From Bacteroidales bacterium (GTDB lineage: Bacteria; Bacteroidota; Bacteroidia; Bacteroidales; UBA12077): 64,000 nucleotides of DNA. Positions 1 to 7,999 of this stretch are shown here, in pieces. How positions within the stretch are numbered: the stretch's first letter is position 1; each line of letters starts with the position of its first letter. Under the pieces are notes generated by a model. It was not told where the DNA came from. It made no database searches and was given only the letters and a program-made list of their open reading frames with translations. Where the stretch lies: NCBI GenBank assembly GCA_018334675.1, contig JAGXLL010000010.1, positions 1 to 64,000 on the forward strand, given 5' to 3'. The translations under genes were made by a program, and so were the position numbers.

Positions 1-591
1 ATCGCCCGGGGCCAGGCTTCGTGGCCTGGGACGCACGTGGCTGGCCAGGCTTAAAGCCTTCACTGCGGCAGGATCTCCCGTGATCTTTTCCTTCCATTGG
101 GTCCACGACCAGCCGCTGGCTTCCCCGTCGGCTGCCACCACATATACTGCCCTTATTTTAATGCTCTCCTTTTCAGGGCTTTTTGCAGCACCCCGGGAAC
201 CCTTACCGGATTCGGAACCGTCTCCCTGCCGGGAAATACGCAATGGCAGGTAATTTTCCCGTATGTCATGTCCAAAATATTCTTCCAGGGAAAAGTCGCT
301 ATATTTCAGGAATTGCCCGTTTTGAGATACTTCACCCCGCTGTCTCCCCAGCTTCTGCCATTCTTCCCCATATCCGGGGTTGGTTTTCAGGCTTATTTGA
401 AGGTTTTCTGTCTCAAGATGATCACCAAAAACCATCAAATGAAAATGATCCTGGCTCTGCTCAGGCTGTGCTGTTTCCCAACCGGGGGATGGGGGGCCGG
501 CCGGGATCATTCCTCTGACTTGCAGGGCCACCAACAGAAGTATAAAAACCAGGGGGATGCGATTTTTTCGCCAACAGCAATGCGTTTTCAT
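1..591 (-). CDS. Secreted hypothetical protein, N-terminal 197 residues (cut by window edge)
   Basis: An open frame on the minus strand runs from ATG at 591 to the window edge without a stop, giving 197 residues. It starts MKTHCCWRKNR followed by a hydrophobic stretch (PLVFILLLVALQ), a convincing export signal. The rest is polar, with a short Gly/Ser/Lys-rich stretch around residues 120-140 and then a more hydrophobic beta-like segment (IRAVYVVAADG). I do not recognise a family, and the 3' part lies outside the window. It reads in the same direction as the two genes to its right (710-3933) and could be the last member of that unit. The overlapping plus-strand frame is judged a shadow because only the minus frame has a signal peptide and normal composition. 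Confidence 0.6.
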   Translation of the reverse strand, partial: MKTHCCWRKNRIPLVFILLLVALQVRGMIPAGPPSPGWETAQPEQSQDHFHLMVFGDHLETENLQISLKTNPGYGEEWQKLGRQRGEVSQNGQFLKYSDFSLEEYFGHDIRENYLPLRISRQGDGSESGKGSRGAAKSPEKESIKIRAVYVVAADGEASGWSWTQWKEKITGDPAAVKALSLASHVRPRPRSLAPGD

Positions 592-709
592 GGGTTTTGC
601 CTTTTTATCGCTGTGAATGATAGTTTGATCCACGTTCAGTAATAAAAACTTTTCTTAACCTCAACATACGAGCAACAGCAGCCGCACGCTCGCACATCCG
701 ACCTCCCGT

Positions 710-2176
710 TCATTTTTCTCCGGCTACCCGAACCTCAATATCCAAATCCTCTCCTTCCGGCAGCACAATATACCCTTCCCGGGTCCTGAAGTCATTCCAC
801 GGAGAACCGTTGATTTTCACTTCCTGCAACACTGCTTCCGGAGCTTCCACGGGCAGGGGGTAAAGCTTTTCCCCCTTCTTGGCCCGAGAGATATGGAAAT
901 GAAGGGTTACCGGCTGATGACTTACCCAAAGGCCGGTATAAAGGGTGTTGAGCAAGGAATGCTCCAGGGTATGATACGAGGTCTTGCTGCGCACGGCCTT
1001 GGATCCCTTTTGAATCTCCCCGTCCGGTCCAACCGATAAATATGCACCTCCATATTGATCATCTATCAGCCGGTTGTTCCAGAACCCGGCACCCCGGCGG
1101 AAGGCCTTCAGAAAACGGTCCTGCCCGGTTTGATTGTGTAAATAGAGGGACAGCATGTTCCCATAGGCCTGGATCCACCAGGGCACATTTGTGCTGTGAT
1201 ATGAGGGGCTATGGCGGCCGATGCGGTGGTACCAGGCCCCGCTGCGCTCTTCCAGTCCATGCTGATAGAGAGGTTCCTGAAGTTTCATCGCCTTTTTCAG
1301 ATAGGCATCCTTACTGGTGATCCGGTAGAGGCGAAGCAGCATCCAAACCACCTCGGCATGGTGGCCGGTATTGACTTCGGTGCTGTCTTCCCGGGGGGAA
1401 TAGGTATAGTTCCACCTACGGTCGAAGCGCTCCAGTATCCAGGGCTCATCTTCAAAACTCATTTCCCGGACAACGTGCTGCAGGATCCGCTCCATCTGGC
1501 GCAGATAGTTTTTCTCCCGGGTAGCCAGGTACAGGTAAATCAGATAACCCGACACGGGAGCGAGCTGCGGGGAAAAATCTTTGTCGGTGTTTTGAACAGT
1601 CAAATCCCGGTTCAGACTCCGGTAATACCCACCATAAAGGGAATCCCAGGCATGTTCCTGCATGATGCGGTGGGATCGTTCGATGTAGTCGAGGATCTGC
1701 GGATCATGGGTTATGAAATAATACATGGTAAGGCCGGCGATGGCATAGGGCTGAAAAAAACCGTCCTTAGAAGAATCCACTACATGACCCCGGCGGTCGA
1801 GGGCATTGTACCAACCCCCATACTTCCGGTCCCAGCCGTGGCGAATAAGATAATCGGCCGTTTGAGAGGCCCGGCGCAGGTATTGCTTTTCACCGGTTAG
1901 CATATAACCCACCGAATAGCTGAACAGATGACGGGAGATCATGCCGGGATACTTTTCGGATCCGTTATAGGTGTTCCATTGCCGGTCCAGGAAAGTATGG
2001 AAGGTGCCATAAGCTGTATCCCGGGCCTGGCTGTCCCAGTGATCCAGGATCTCCACTCCCTGCTTCTTCCAAAAATTGGCCTCCGGTACGTTGGCCGTAT
2101 TGGGAGCTTGCTGACAACCCCCAAAAAACAAAAGGATTGAAAATAACCAGGTAAAGGAAATGCAGCGTTGGATCAT
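710..2176 (-). CDS. AGE-family (N-acylglucosamine 2-epimerase-like) lipoprotein
   Basis: The 488-residue product begins with a lipoprotein signal (hydrophobic segment then GGCQQ, lipidated Cys21), so it is probably anchored in the periplasm or outer membrane. The body has the repeated helix-pair pattern of the (alpha/alpha)6 barrel of N-acylglucosamine 2-epimerase/cellobiose 2-epimerase proteins: YGGWYNALDRRG, DGFFQPYAIAG, GGYYRSLNRD, NTGHHAEVVWML and a late EHSLLN histidine. Family members epimerise or isomerise free sugars and are normally cytosolic; a secreted lipoprotein form is less common and its substrate is unknown. Its start overlaps the stop of the upstream gene by 4 bp (ATGA), so the two are translationally coupled. 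A six-hairpin glycosidase-type role is an alternative. Confidence 0.65.
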   Translation of the reverse strand: MIQRCISFTWLFSILLFFGGCQQAPNTANVPEANFWKKQGVEILDHWDSQARDTAYGTFHTFLDRQWNTYNGSEKYPGMISRHLFSYSVGYMLTGEKQYLRRASQTADYLIRHGWDRKYGGWYNALDRRGHVVDSSKDGFFQPYAIAGLTMYYFITHDPQILDYIERSHRIMQEHAWDSLYGGYYRSLNRDLTVQNTDKDFSPQLAPVSGYLIYLYLATREKNYLRQMERILQHVVREMSFEDEPWILERFDRRWNYTYSPREDSTEVNTGHHAEVVWMLLRLYRITSKDAYLKKAMKLQEPLYQHGLEERSGAWYHRIGRHSPSYHSTNVPWWIQAYGNMLSLYLHNQTGQDRFLKAFRRGAGFWNNRLIDDQYGGAYLSVGPDGEIQKGSKAVRSKTSYHTLEHSLLNTLYTGLWVSHQPVTLHFHISRAKKGEKLYPLPVEAPEAVLQEVKINGSPWNDFRTREGYIVLPEGEDLDIEVRVAGEK

Positions 2177-3933
2177 CGGAGTATCATTTTAAAGGTTTGC
2201 GATTTTTTCAGAACAGCAGGCACAGGTCGTACCTGGTTGATCAGGGCATTGGTCTCCACCCATCTGGGTTGTTTTTCTATGTAAGAGGTGATTTGATCCT
2301 CGGTGGCATAGTTCTGTGTAGAGCGATAAGGCATGGCATAAATGGCGCTGATCTTGGAATGGTCGGTCTTTTGCGGAGTTTCAATCTTTACATGCAGTTC
2401 TTTTTGTCCCTGGTTATCCGTGATGTATCTGTCGCGGTCCAGACCGCGAAAAGCCAGGGCGTGCCAGCGTTCGTGGTAGCTGTATATGTATTTGCTGCGT
2501 GCCCCGGGTTCATAGGCCCCGGCGTCATGCTGGGGATTAAAATGGCCGATCAGCTCCCAGCGGTCTCCATGGGCTTTATTGGTACGAAGGTAAAGCTGGT
2601 GTTCGGCGTGGTCGAAATCATATCCATACAGCCAGAGGTCAAAATGGGTAGTGGGGTGCACGCGGCCGTCTTCCTCCAGCATCCGCAGGTAAGAGTAGAC
2701 AAAGCGGTCTTTGGAGGTGGCATAGACGGAGCCGGCAGGGCCTGTGCTGCCCCAGGCATTGGGCACAAAAGGATCGAAGGAAACGGGAGCATCAGTGGGT
2801 TTGCCTATTCCACTGCCCGATGTTCTGATATAATTGGTGGAAGCATAGTTGGGCCAGTACCAGCCCATGCCGTCCAGCCCTCCATCAACCATAGCCTCCA
2901 CATTCTGGTCAATCTCCACTTTGGAAGGGGTATAACCCAGTTTGATGGTATGCATCTGTCCCAACTGATAGGCCCTGGCATCATACTGGCGGCCGATTTC
3001 TTTGGTATACCTGGCAACCTCTCTGATATATTCATTGGTGGCTTCCCTGCCGTATCCCCGGGTAAAATAACCCCGGTACACATCGGAAAAGATAAAATCG
3101 GGATAACAATCCGCCTCAACAGAGGCATCACCTGTAGTTTCCACGGATATCCCCAGGGATTTGGATAATTCAGAGCGGTAGCGGCATGCCTCCATGAACA
3201 GGGCAATCGATGAATAATCCTCCGACAGGGCCGGCGGGGCATTGTGCGGATGGTGCAGGAAGATACCCACTTCCGCATCCGGCATCTCCTGCTTGATGGC
3301 TTTGGAGAGTAAGAAGAAGGCCTGGGGGCCGTACTTCATGAAGTTCCTGTACAAACCGGAATAGCCTTTCACAGCCGTATCTTCAGGCTGTTTGAACGCC
3401 CCCAGGGGCGCCTCGTCAAAAAGGGTGATGCGGGCAAAATCCGGATAATATTCCCGGTAAATGGAGGCCAGCTCTTTAAACCTTTTTGCTACGGCCTCCC
3501 GCGAAGAGATGTCTTCCACGAAACGCCGTATGGTGATGTCCTTACCCGGTCCGATCTCGATCCAGGTGCTGTCGATCCCATGCTCACGACAGGCCGAGAG
3601 AAAACCCCGCAGCTTATCCGGATCGTTCATCCCCGATGAATACGGGATAATATGAAACCGTTTGGCAAAGAGCAACATGTTTTCCAGGGTTGCCGGCTGC
3701 TCCTTTTGAAGCTTCTGTGCCCCTACCCACATAAAGATCTCTTTTGAACCATTTTCCGGTTGTGCCTGAAGGGCAACCGGAACTACCAGAAGAGGGAGAA
3801 ACAGGAAAGCGGTCCACATCAGAGCTTTCCGAATGAAATTTCCCGGCGGCAAGAAACCGGCAGGAATCGTATCAGGGGAGGCTGAGCGAATCCGCTCTGA
3901 AATGCTTTTTCCCTCATACATAATATGTTTCAT
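2173..3933 (-). CDS. Secreted protein of unknown family, possibly a carbohydrate-active TIM-barrel-like enzyme
   Basis: 586 residues from ATG 3933. A strong hydrophobic segment at residues 39-56 (MWTAFLFLPLL) ending in ALQAQ is the likely signal peptide, so the true start may be Met39 (position 3819), with the first 38 residues untranslated or an unusually long n-region. The mature part has TIM-barrel-like features: alternating hydrophobic strands, acidic residues at strand ends (LFDEAPLG, WIEIGPG), and aromatic-rich loops (DGMGWYWPNYAS). I cannot name the family. It is coupled to the downstream AGE-like lipoprotein by a 4-bp overlap, which suggests joint work on a sugar polymer or its products outside the cytoplasm; that is inference only. 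Confidence 0.6.
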   Translation of the reverse strand: MKHIMYEGKSISERIRSASPDTIPAGFLPPGNFIRKALMWTAFLFLPLLVVPVALQAQPENGSKEIFMWVGAQKLQKEQPATLENMLLFAKRFHIIPYSSGMNDPDKLRGFLSACREHGIDSTWIEIGPGKDITIRRFVEDISSREAVAKRFKELASIYREYYPDFARITLFDEAPLGAFKQPEDTAVKGYSGLYRNFMKYGPQAFFLLSKAIKQEMPDAEVGIFLHHPHNAPPALSEDYSSIALFMEACRYRSELSKSLGISVETTGDASVEADCYPDFIFSDVYRGYFTRGYGREATNEYIREVARYTKEIGRQYDARAYQLGQMHTIKLGYTPSKVEIDQNVEAMVDGGLDGMGWYWPNYASTNYIRTSGSGIGKPTDAPVSFDPFVPNAWGSTGPAGSVYATSKDRFVYSYLRMLEEDGRVHPTTHFDLWLYGYDFDHAEHQLYLRTNKAHGDRWELIGHFNPQHDAGAYEPGARSKYIYSYHERWHALAFRGLDRDRYITDNQGQKELHVKIETPQKTDHSKISAIYAMPYRSTQNYATEDQITSYIEKQPRWVETNALINQVRPVPAVLKKSQTFKMILR

Positions 3934-3972
3934 AATTCAAATGAAAATGTATTTTGTTCAAGCAACGGAGAA

Positions 3973-4002
3973 TAAATATAACAAATCAAAAATAAAATCC
4001 AA
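3973..4002 (-). promoter_or_regulatory. Possible Bacteroidota-type promoter for the 3933-710 unit
   Basis: On the minus strand TTGG (4002-3999) is followed after 18 nt by TATATTTA (3980-3973), one mismatch from TAnnTTTG. Predicted transcription start is near 3967, about 33 nt before ATG 3933. The spacer is one base shorter than usual. Confidence 0.35.
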
Positions 4003-4092
4003 TCCTTCGGGTCCTCCTGCCCGGACGGAAATAACTTTTTTGCAGATATTGAACCATCTTACCATTCAAGAAGCAGTATTGAAGAAAAGATT

Positions 4093-4123
4093 TTTGCTTT
4101 TCTGTCGCTTTTCCATAAATTTA
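4093..4123 (+). promoter_or_regulatory. Bacteroidota-type promoter for peptidase C69 gene
   Basis: TTTG at 4093-4096, a 19-nt spacer, then TAAATTTA at 4116-4123 (one mismatch to TAnnTTTG). Expected transcription start is near 4130, leaving a leader of about 48 nt before ATG 4178. Confidence 0.5.
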
Positions 4124-4177
4124 ATAGATAAACAACACGGGTGCTTTTGGTAAGATGCCCCTGCAAAGCAACATTTT

Positions 4178-5749
4178 ATGAGACTCAAGTGCTATTTCCT
4201 GTCCACCGTAAGTTCATATTTGCCAGGCGTATGGATCGCCAGCGGACTGATCATTTTCCTTTCATTAATGGCTAAGGATGCCCAAGCCTGCTATGCCATT
4301 GTTGCCGGGAAGGATGCCACCGCCGACGGATCGGTTCTGGTTGCCCACAGCGAGTTGAACAAACCCGACCGGTGTTTCCTGAATTTTCATGTTATTCCCG
4401 GGATGAGCCATCCGGCCGACTCCAGGATTCAATTGCAGCATGGAGGGAGCTATCCTGACGTTGAAAAAAGCTATTCTTTCCTCTGGTCGGAGAACATGGG
4501 TTTGGAAGGCAGTGACGGGGTAATGAACCAATGGGGTGTGGTATGTGTAAGCGACGGCACACCTTCTAAGGAGACAGATATGCAAAAGCTAAAGGATATG
4601 GGGCAGATTGAAGACGGGGGCATCGGTTTCCGCCTGCGCATAGAAGTGGCCAGAAGGGCCAGGACGGCCCGCCAGGGGGTTCGCATCGTGGCCGATCTGG
4701 TGGAACGCTTCGGTTCGCGACACGCCATCCATTTTGTGATTGCCGACGCACAGGAAGCATGGATCATGGCCCTCCCCAAGGGTAAGCAATGGGTTGCCCA
4801 AAGGGTCCGTGACGACCGGGTGGTGGCGCTACCCAACGTCAACATCATCCAGAAGGTTAACCCCAGCGACACCTCCCGCTTCATGGTCTCCGATCATCTG
4901 ATCGATTATGCCATCCGGCGCGGATGGTATGACCCGCAGAAAGAGGATACCTTCAACTACAAGAAGGCTTATGGTCAACCCAAATGGACCGGCTGGTTTG
5001 AAGACGAGTACGGCAAGGATCCCCGTCAGTTCAGGGGGCAGTGGTTGCTAACCGGCAAAAAGCCCGATCTCTCCAAAGAGGGGCATTGGCCCTTTTCGGT
5101 CAGCCCCCGGAAGAAGCTGACCCTGGAAGATCTGCGGCAGATCATGAGCGACCATATGGAAGGCACCCGTTTCGACCCAACCAACGGATACCGGGAAGGC
5201 TCTCCACATGATCTGATGGGTCCCAGAGACGGGGCGATATGTGATCAGCGAAACCAGGAAGTAGGCATCTTTCAGTTGCGAAGCTGGATGCCCCCGGCTG
5301 TGGGATGTGTTTACTGGCGCTCCACGGCAGCTGTCTGCTCGGGTGTGCTTACCCCCTGGTATGCAGGAATAACCGACACCCCGGAGAGTTACCACGTCAA
5401 TCCTCCCACCCGCAAAAACAACATCACCCCATGGCATTTTGACCCCCCCCAATCGGTTTTTCAATACAACGACAACAAAGCCTTCTGGATCTTCAACACC
5501 CTGGAGAACCTGGTAGATATAGGATACCGCAAGGACATCGACACCATCCGTTCGGTATGGAGCAGCTTTGAAAAAGAAGCCCGGGCCATGCAAGCGCCGG
5601 TGGAGGAAAAAGCCCTTGAGCTATACAGAAAGAACCCACAGCAGGCAGCTCAATTTCTGACCCATTACTGTAGCGGCCTGGCCCTGGAAGCACAGGAAAA
5701 GGCCAGGCAATGGATCAAACGGCTGCGAACCAAACATTTTGGATACTGA
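4178..5749 (+). CDS. Secreted peptidase family C69 (dipeptidase-type Ntn hydrolase)
   Basis: 523 residues. A signal-anchor-like hydrophobic stretch ends at residues 35-37 and is followed directly by CYAIVAGKDATADGS. In family C69 (Lactobacillus PepD-like dipeptidases and acid-ceramidase-like Ntn hydrolases) the cysteine exposed by processing is the N-terminal nucleophile, here Cys38. Other family-like stretches are EGSDGVMNQWGVVC, EVARRARTARQG and RDGAICDQRNQEVG. The expected role is hydrolysis of dipeptides or other small amides in the periplasm or outside the cell. It has its own promoter, and the small NTF2-like gene starts 13 bp after its stop. Known relatives have similar length (about 470-550). 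Confidence 0.85.
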   Translation: MRLKCYFLSTVSSYLPGVWIASGLIIFLSLMAKDAQACYAIVAGKDATADGSVLVAHSELNKPDRCFLNFHVIPGMSHPADSRIQLQHGGSYPDVEKSYSFLWSENMGLEGSDGVMNQWGVVCVSDGTPSKETDMQKLKDMGQIEDGGIGFRLRIEVARRARTARQGVRIVADLVERFGSRHAIHFVIADAQEAWIMALPKGKQWVAQRVRDDRVVALPNVNIIQKVNPSDTSRFMVSDHLIDYAIRRGWYDPQKEDTFNYKKAYGQPKWTGWFEDEYGKDPRQFRGQWLLTGKKPDLSKEGHWPFSVSPRKKLTLEDLRQIMSDHMEGTRFDPTNGYREGSPHDLMGPRDGAICDQRNQEVGIFQLRSWMPPAVGCVYWRSTAAVCSGVLTPWYAGITDTPESYHVNPPTRKNNITPWHFDPPQSVFQYNDNKAFWIFNTLENLVDIGYRKDIDTIRSVWSSFEKEARAMQAPVEEKALELYRKNPQQAAQFLTHYCSGLALEAQEKARQWIKRLRTKHFGY

Positions 5750-5762
5750 TAAAAACCCGCCT

Positions 5763-6164
5763 ATGAGCATCAAAACCATCATGAACTTTGTTAAGGCCAT
5801 CAATGCCCATCAGGTCAAGAAAATTGCTGCACTGATGACCGATGACCACACCTTCATCAATTCCCACGGCAAAAAAGTAGTGGGTAAAGAGCCTATGAAG
5901 AAAGGATGGAAAGGTTATCTCGATTTTTTCCCCGATTATACCATTGAAATCACTGAAATCATAGAGGATGATGATCTGATCGGGCTTTTTGGCTGGGCTA
6001 CCGGGACTTACAAAACCGGCCAGACACCCGAAACCGCCAACTCCTGGAAACTACCCTGCGCCTGGAAAGCTGTTGTAAGGGACGAAAAAGTGGCGCTCTG
6101 GCAAGTCTATTCCGACACCAAAATACCCTATGAAATCATTGAAAAGAACCTGGACAATGATTAA
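5763..6164 (+). CDS. NTF2/SnoaL-like small protein
   Basis: 133 residues from ATG 5763 (MSIKTIMNFVKAIN). An upstream in-frame ATG at 5739 would overlap the C69 gene and add eight residues without family support. The pattern helix - MTDDHTFINSHGK - EPMKKGWKGYLDFFPDY - beta strands - WKAVVRDEKVALWQVYSDT is the cone-shaped NTF2/SnoaL fold (polyketide cyclase-like, ketosteroid isomerase relatives). Such stand-alone proteins are often annotated as nuclear transport factor 2 family; substrate unknown. No signal peptide, so cytosolic, unlike its secreted neighbour. It may be cotranscribed with the C69 gene. Confidence 0.75.
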   Translation: MSIKTIMNFVKAINAHQVKKIAALMTDDHTFINSHGKKVVGKEPMKKGWKGYLDFFPDYTIEITEIIEDDDLIGLFGWATGTYKTGQTPETANSWKLPCAWKAVVRDEKVALWQVYSDTKIPYEIIEKNLDND

Positions 6165-6233
6165 TCCCCCTATTTTTTCCATGAAATATTTGTTTCGTTG
6201 AAAAATATTTGCTTTCTTGCCCCATAGAATAAA

Positions 6234-6326
6234 ATGATTATGCACCTGTCCAACAACATCAGCCTTCTTAATTTGAATCGTAACAATAATCCCGCTTACG
6301 AGCAGGAAGGCTATGATTGGCAATAA
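6234..6326 (+). CDS. asnA leader peptide 1 (Asn-rich, 30 codons)
   Basis: A 30-codon frame from ATG 6234 (or ATG 6240) ends at TAA 6324-6326. Seven codons are Asn, including AACAAC at 6252-6257 and AACAATAAT at 6282-6290. It lies directly upstream of an intrinsic terminator (6345-6381) and of asparagine synthetase A. The coding region contains both pairing segments of an attenuator (6261-6269 and 6304-6312). I read it as a sensor of charged tRNA-Asn: a ribosome stalled at 6282-6290 would leave 6304-6312 free to form the antiterminator. Confidence 0.7.
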   Translation: MIMHLSNNISLLNLNRNNNPAYEQEGYDWQ

Positions 6327-6344
6327 TACACAACCAAACAAATC

Positions 6345-6381
6345 AAAAAAAGCCTTCCTGCAAACCGGGAAGGCTTTTTTT
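6345..6381 (+). terminator. Attenuator terminator 1 upstream of asnA
   Basis: A-rich/T-rich hairpin: 6345-6358 pairs with 6368-6381 over 14 bp, loop of 9 nt, ending in a run of seven T. Its left arm (AGCCTTCCT, 6351-6359) can instead pair perfectly over 9 bp with AGGAAGGCT at 6304-6312, giving an antiterminator, and that segment can also pair with AGCCTTCTT at 6261-6269. This is the 1:2 / 2:3 / 3:4 arrangement of classical attenuators. Because of the A/T-rich outer stem it could also terminate in the other direction. Confidence 0.8.
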
Positions 6382-6398
6382 ATGATCATATAAGCAGC

Positions 6399-6461
6399 AT
6401 GAAGCACCTGATCCAAAATAATAACAATAACAATAATCGCCCGCCTCCCCGGGGAAGGTGA
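6399..6461 (+). CDS. asnA leader peptide 2 (seven consecutive Asn codons)
   Basis: A 20-codon frame from ATG 6399 to TGA 6459-6461. It begins MKHLIQ, then has seven Asn codons in a row (6417-6437), then a Pro/Arg/Gly tail. The start resembles leader 1 (M-H-L near the N-terminus in both). A run of seven identical codons for the product amino acid of the downstream gene is the hallmark of ribosome-mediated attenuation. A ribosome stalled on the Asn run leaves GGGAAGG (6452-6458) free; one that finishes translation sits on it. Confidence 0.8.
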   Translation: MKHLIQNNNNNNNRPPPRGR

Positions 6462-6483
6462 CTTGTTGTTATTGTTCACGACC

Positions 6484-6514
6484 AAGCCTTCCCTGCCGGG
6501 GAAGGCTTTTTTTT
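6484..6514 (+). terminator. Attenuator terminator 2 upstream of asnA
   Basis: Stem 6484-6493 (AAGCCTTCCC) with 6499-6508, 5-nt loop, followed by T through 6514. The left arm CCTTCCC (6487-6493) is complementary to GGGAAGG at 6452-6458 inside leader 2, giving a competing antiterminator. The Asn-codon run (6423-6436) is itself complementary to 6463-6476 over 14 pairs (one G-T), a possible protector hairpin. The terminator stem has the same core (GCCTTCC) as terminator 1, which suggests the unit arose by duplication. Confidence 0.8.
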
Positions 6515-6565
6515 GTTTCCACTCAGTTCATTTCATTATTTGTTTCATCTATAAAATCCATTATC

Positions 6566-7603
6566 ATGAAAAAGCTCATCATCCCCGAGGATTACCGGAA
6601 CATGTTAACCCGGGAATCCACCGAATCAGCGATCAAATTCATCAAGGATGAATTTCAGCAGGCCCTGGCCAAAAAGCTGGATCTCAAACGTGTAACAGCT
6701 CCTATGCTTGTACTGGGAGGAACGGGCATCAACGACGATCTCAATGGCGTAGAGCGTCCGGTAAGCTTTCCTGTGAGTTCGTTAAACAGCGGACGGGTAG
6801 AAGTGGTACAATCCCTGGCCAAATGGAAGCGCATGAAGCTGGCCCAGCTCAACCATGAAGAGATCACCGGCATCTACACCGATATGAACGCGCTGCGACC
6901 CGATGAGGAGTTGGGCAACCTGCACTCGGTATATGTCGATCAGTGGGACTGGGAAAAAGTGCTGGACGGAGAGCCCCGTAGCCTGGAAACCCTGAAGTCG
7001 GTAGTGGGGAAAATCTATGAGGCCATCCGGGACACCGAGGTGGCTCTATGCGAACGCATACCTGTCTTCCGCCCCATGCTGCCCGAACAGATCACTTTCA
7101 TCCATTCTGAAGAGTTACAGGAAAGATACCCGGACAAACAGCCGGGGGAAAGGGAAGACCTGATCACCCGGGAGTATGGAGCGGTATTTGTTATCGGCAT
7201 CGGACACAGCCTGAAAGATGGCATGCCTCACGACCTGAGGGCTCCGGATTACGATGACTGGTCAACCCCCACCGTGAACGGTTACAAAGGGCTCAACGGT
7301 GATATCCTGGTCTGGAACCCGATACTAAAAAGGGCCTTTGAAATATCGTCCATGGGCATCCGGGTGAGTCCGCAATCTTTGGAAAAACAGCTTAAGATCC
7401 GTGAGTTAGAAGAAAGGAAAGAGCTGATGTTCCACAGGAAGCTTCTGAGCGGTGAGCTGCCTCAGACCATGGGAGGAGGCATCGGCCAATCCAGGCTCTG
7501 TATGCTTTACCTGAGAAAAGCCCATATCGGTGAAGTGCAGGCAGGTATCTGGCCCGATGAAATGCGGGAGATCTGTGAGAAGAACAACATTGAGCTTTTG
7601 TAA
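6566..7603 (+). CDS. asnA: Aspartate-ammonia ligase (asparagine synthetase A)
   Basis: 345 residues from ATG 6566 (MKKLIIPEDYRN); frames opening earlier run through the attenuator. AsnA makes asparagine from aspartate, ammonia and ATP in the cytosol. The fold is class II aminoacyl-tRNA synthetase-like. Sequence landmarks match E. coli AsnA almost word for word: VVQSLAKWKR, ALRPDEE, HSVYVDQWDWEKV, RAPDYDDWSTP, LNGDILVWNP, ELSSMGIRV-type (here EISSMGIRV) and TMGGGIGQSR near the C-terminus. Length is close to the family norm (about 330-345). Expression is very probably controlled by the two preceding Asn-codon attenuators. It converges with ridA, only 6 bp away. Confidence 0.97.
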   Translation: MKKLIIPEDYRNMLTRESTESAIKFIKDEFQQALAKKLDLKRVTAPMLVLGGTGINDDLNGVERPVSFPVSSLNSGRVEVVQSLAKWKRMKLAQLNHEEITGIYTDMNALRPDEELGNLHSVYVDQWDWEKVLDGEPRSLETLKSVVGKIYEAIRDTEVALCERIPVFRPMLPEQITFIHSEELQERYPDKQPGEREDLITREYGAVFVIGIGHSLKDGMPHDLRAPDYDDWSTPTVNGYKGLNGDILVWNPILKRAFEISSMGIRVSPQSLEKQLKIRELEERKELMFHRKLLSGELPQTMGGGIGQSRLCMLYLRKAHIGEVQAGIWPDEMREICEKNNIELL

Positions 7604-7609
7604 GCATGC

Positions 7610-7999
7610 TCATTCTTCCCGGCTCCGGACGGCAGCAACAGCCTCCACCTCGATCTTTGCTCCCAGGTGGAGTTCACCCGTGGGTATCACAGCCCTGGCC
7701 GGCTGATGATCTGCCATGAACTCCCTGTAGATGTGGTTGACCCGGTCCCATAGCGCAATATCGGGGATGTAGATGTTCACCTTCACCAGGTGCCTCATAT
7801 CGCTGTTGGCAGCTATGAGAATGGCTTTAAGATGTTGCAATACCAGGCGTGTTTGCTGCTCAATGGATTCTCCGGTCAACTCACCGGTATTGGGATCCTT
7901 CGGCAACTGGCCTGAAACAAATACCAAACCCTCATGCTCTATAGCCTGCGAATAATGCCCTGCGGGCTCGGGGGCATCAGATGTCCTGATCTTTTGCAT
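7610..7999 (-). CDS. ridA: RidA/YjgF family enamine/imine deaminase
   Basis: 129 residues, typical for the family. RidA proteins are trimeric cytosolic enzymes that hydrolyse reactive 2-aminoacrylate-type enamines released by PLP enzymes. Motifs: GHYSQAIEHEGLVFVSGQLP near the N-terminus, RHLVKVNIYI in the middle, and PARAVIPTGELHLGAKIEVEAVA at the end, which carries the conserved Arg and the Glu of the active site. It is transcribed alone. A 22-bp repeat also found in front of the molybdenum cofactor operons lies about 110 bp upstream of its start in the same relative orientation. Confidence 0.93.
   Translation of the reverse strand: MQKIRTSDAPEPAGHYSQAIEHEGLVFVSGQLPKDPNTGELTGESIEQQTRLVLQHLKAILIAANSDMRHLVKVNIYIPDIALWDRVNHIYREFMADHQPARAVIPTGELHLGAKIEVEAVAAVRSREE

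Noticed and set aside
97-642. Plus-strand frame of 181 codons
   Set aside because: It overlaps a minus-strand frame (1-591) that has a good signal peptide and no stop; the plus frame has no recognisable features and looks like its shadow.
6345-6514. The two hairpins before asnA as simple terminators of the C69/NTF2 operon
   Set aside because: They could stop that transcript, but each is preceded by an Asn-rich leader frame with a competing antiterminator pairing, which plain terminators would not show.
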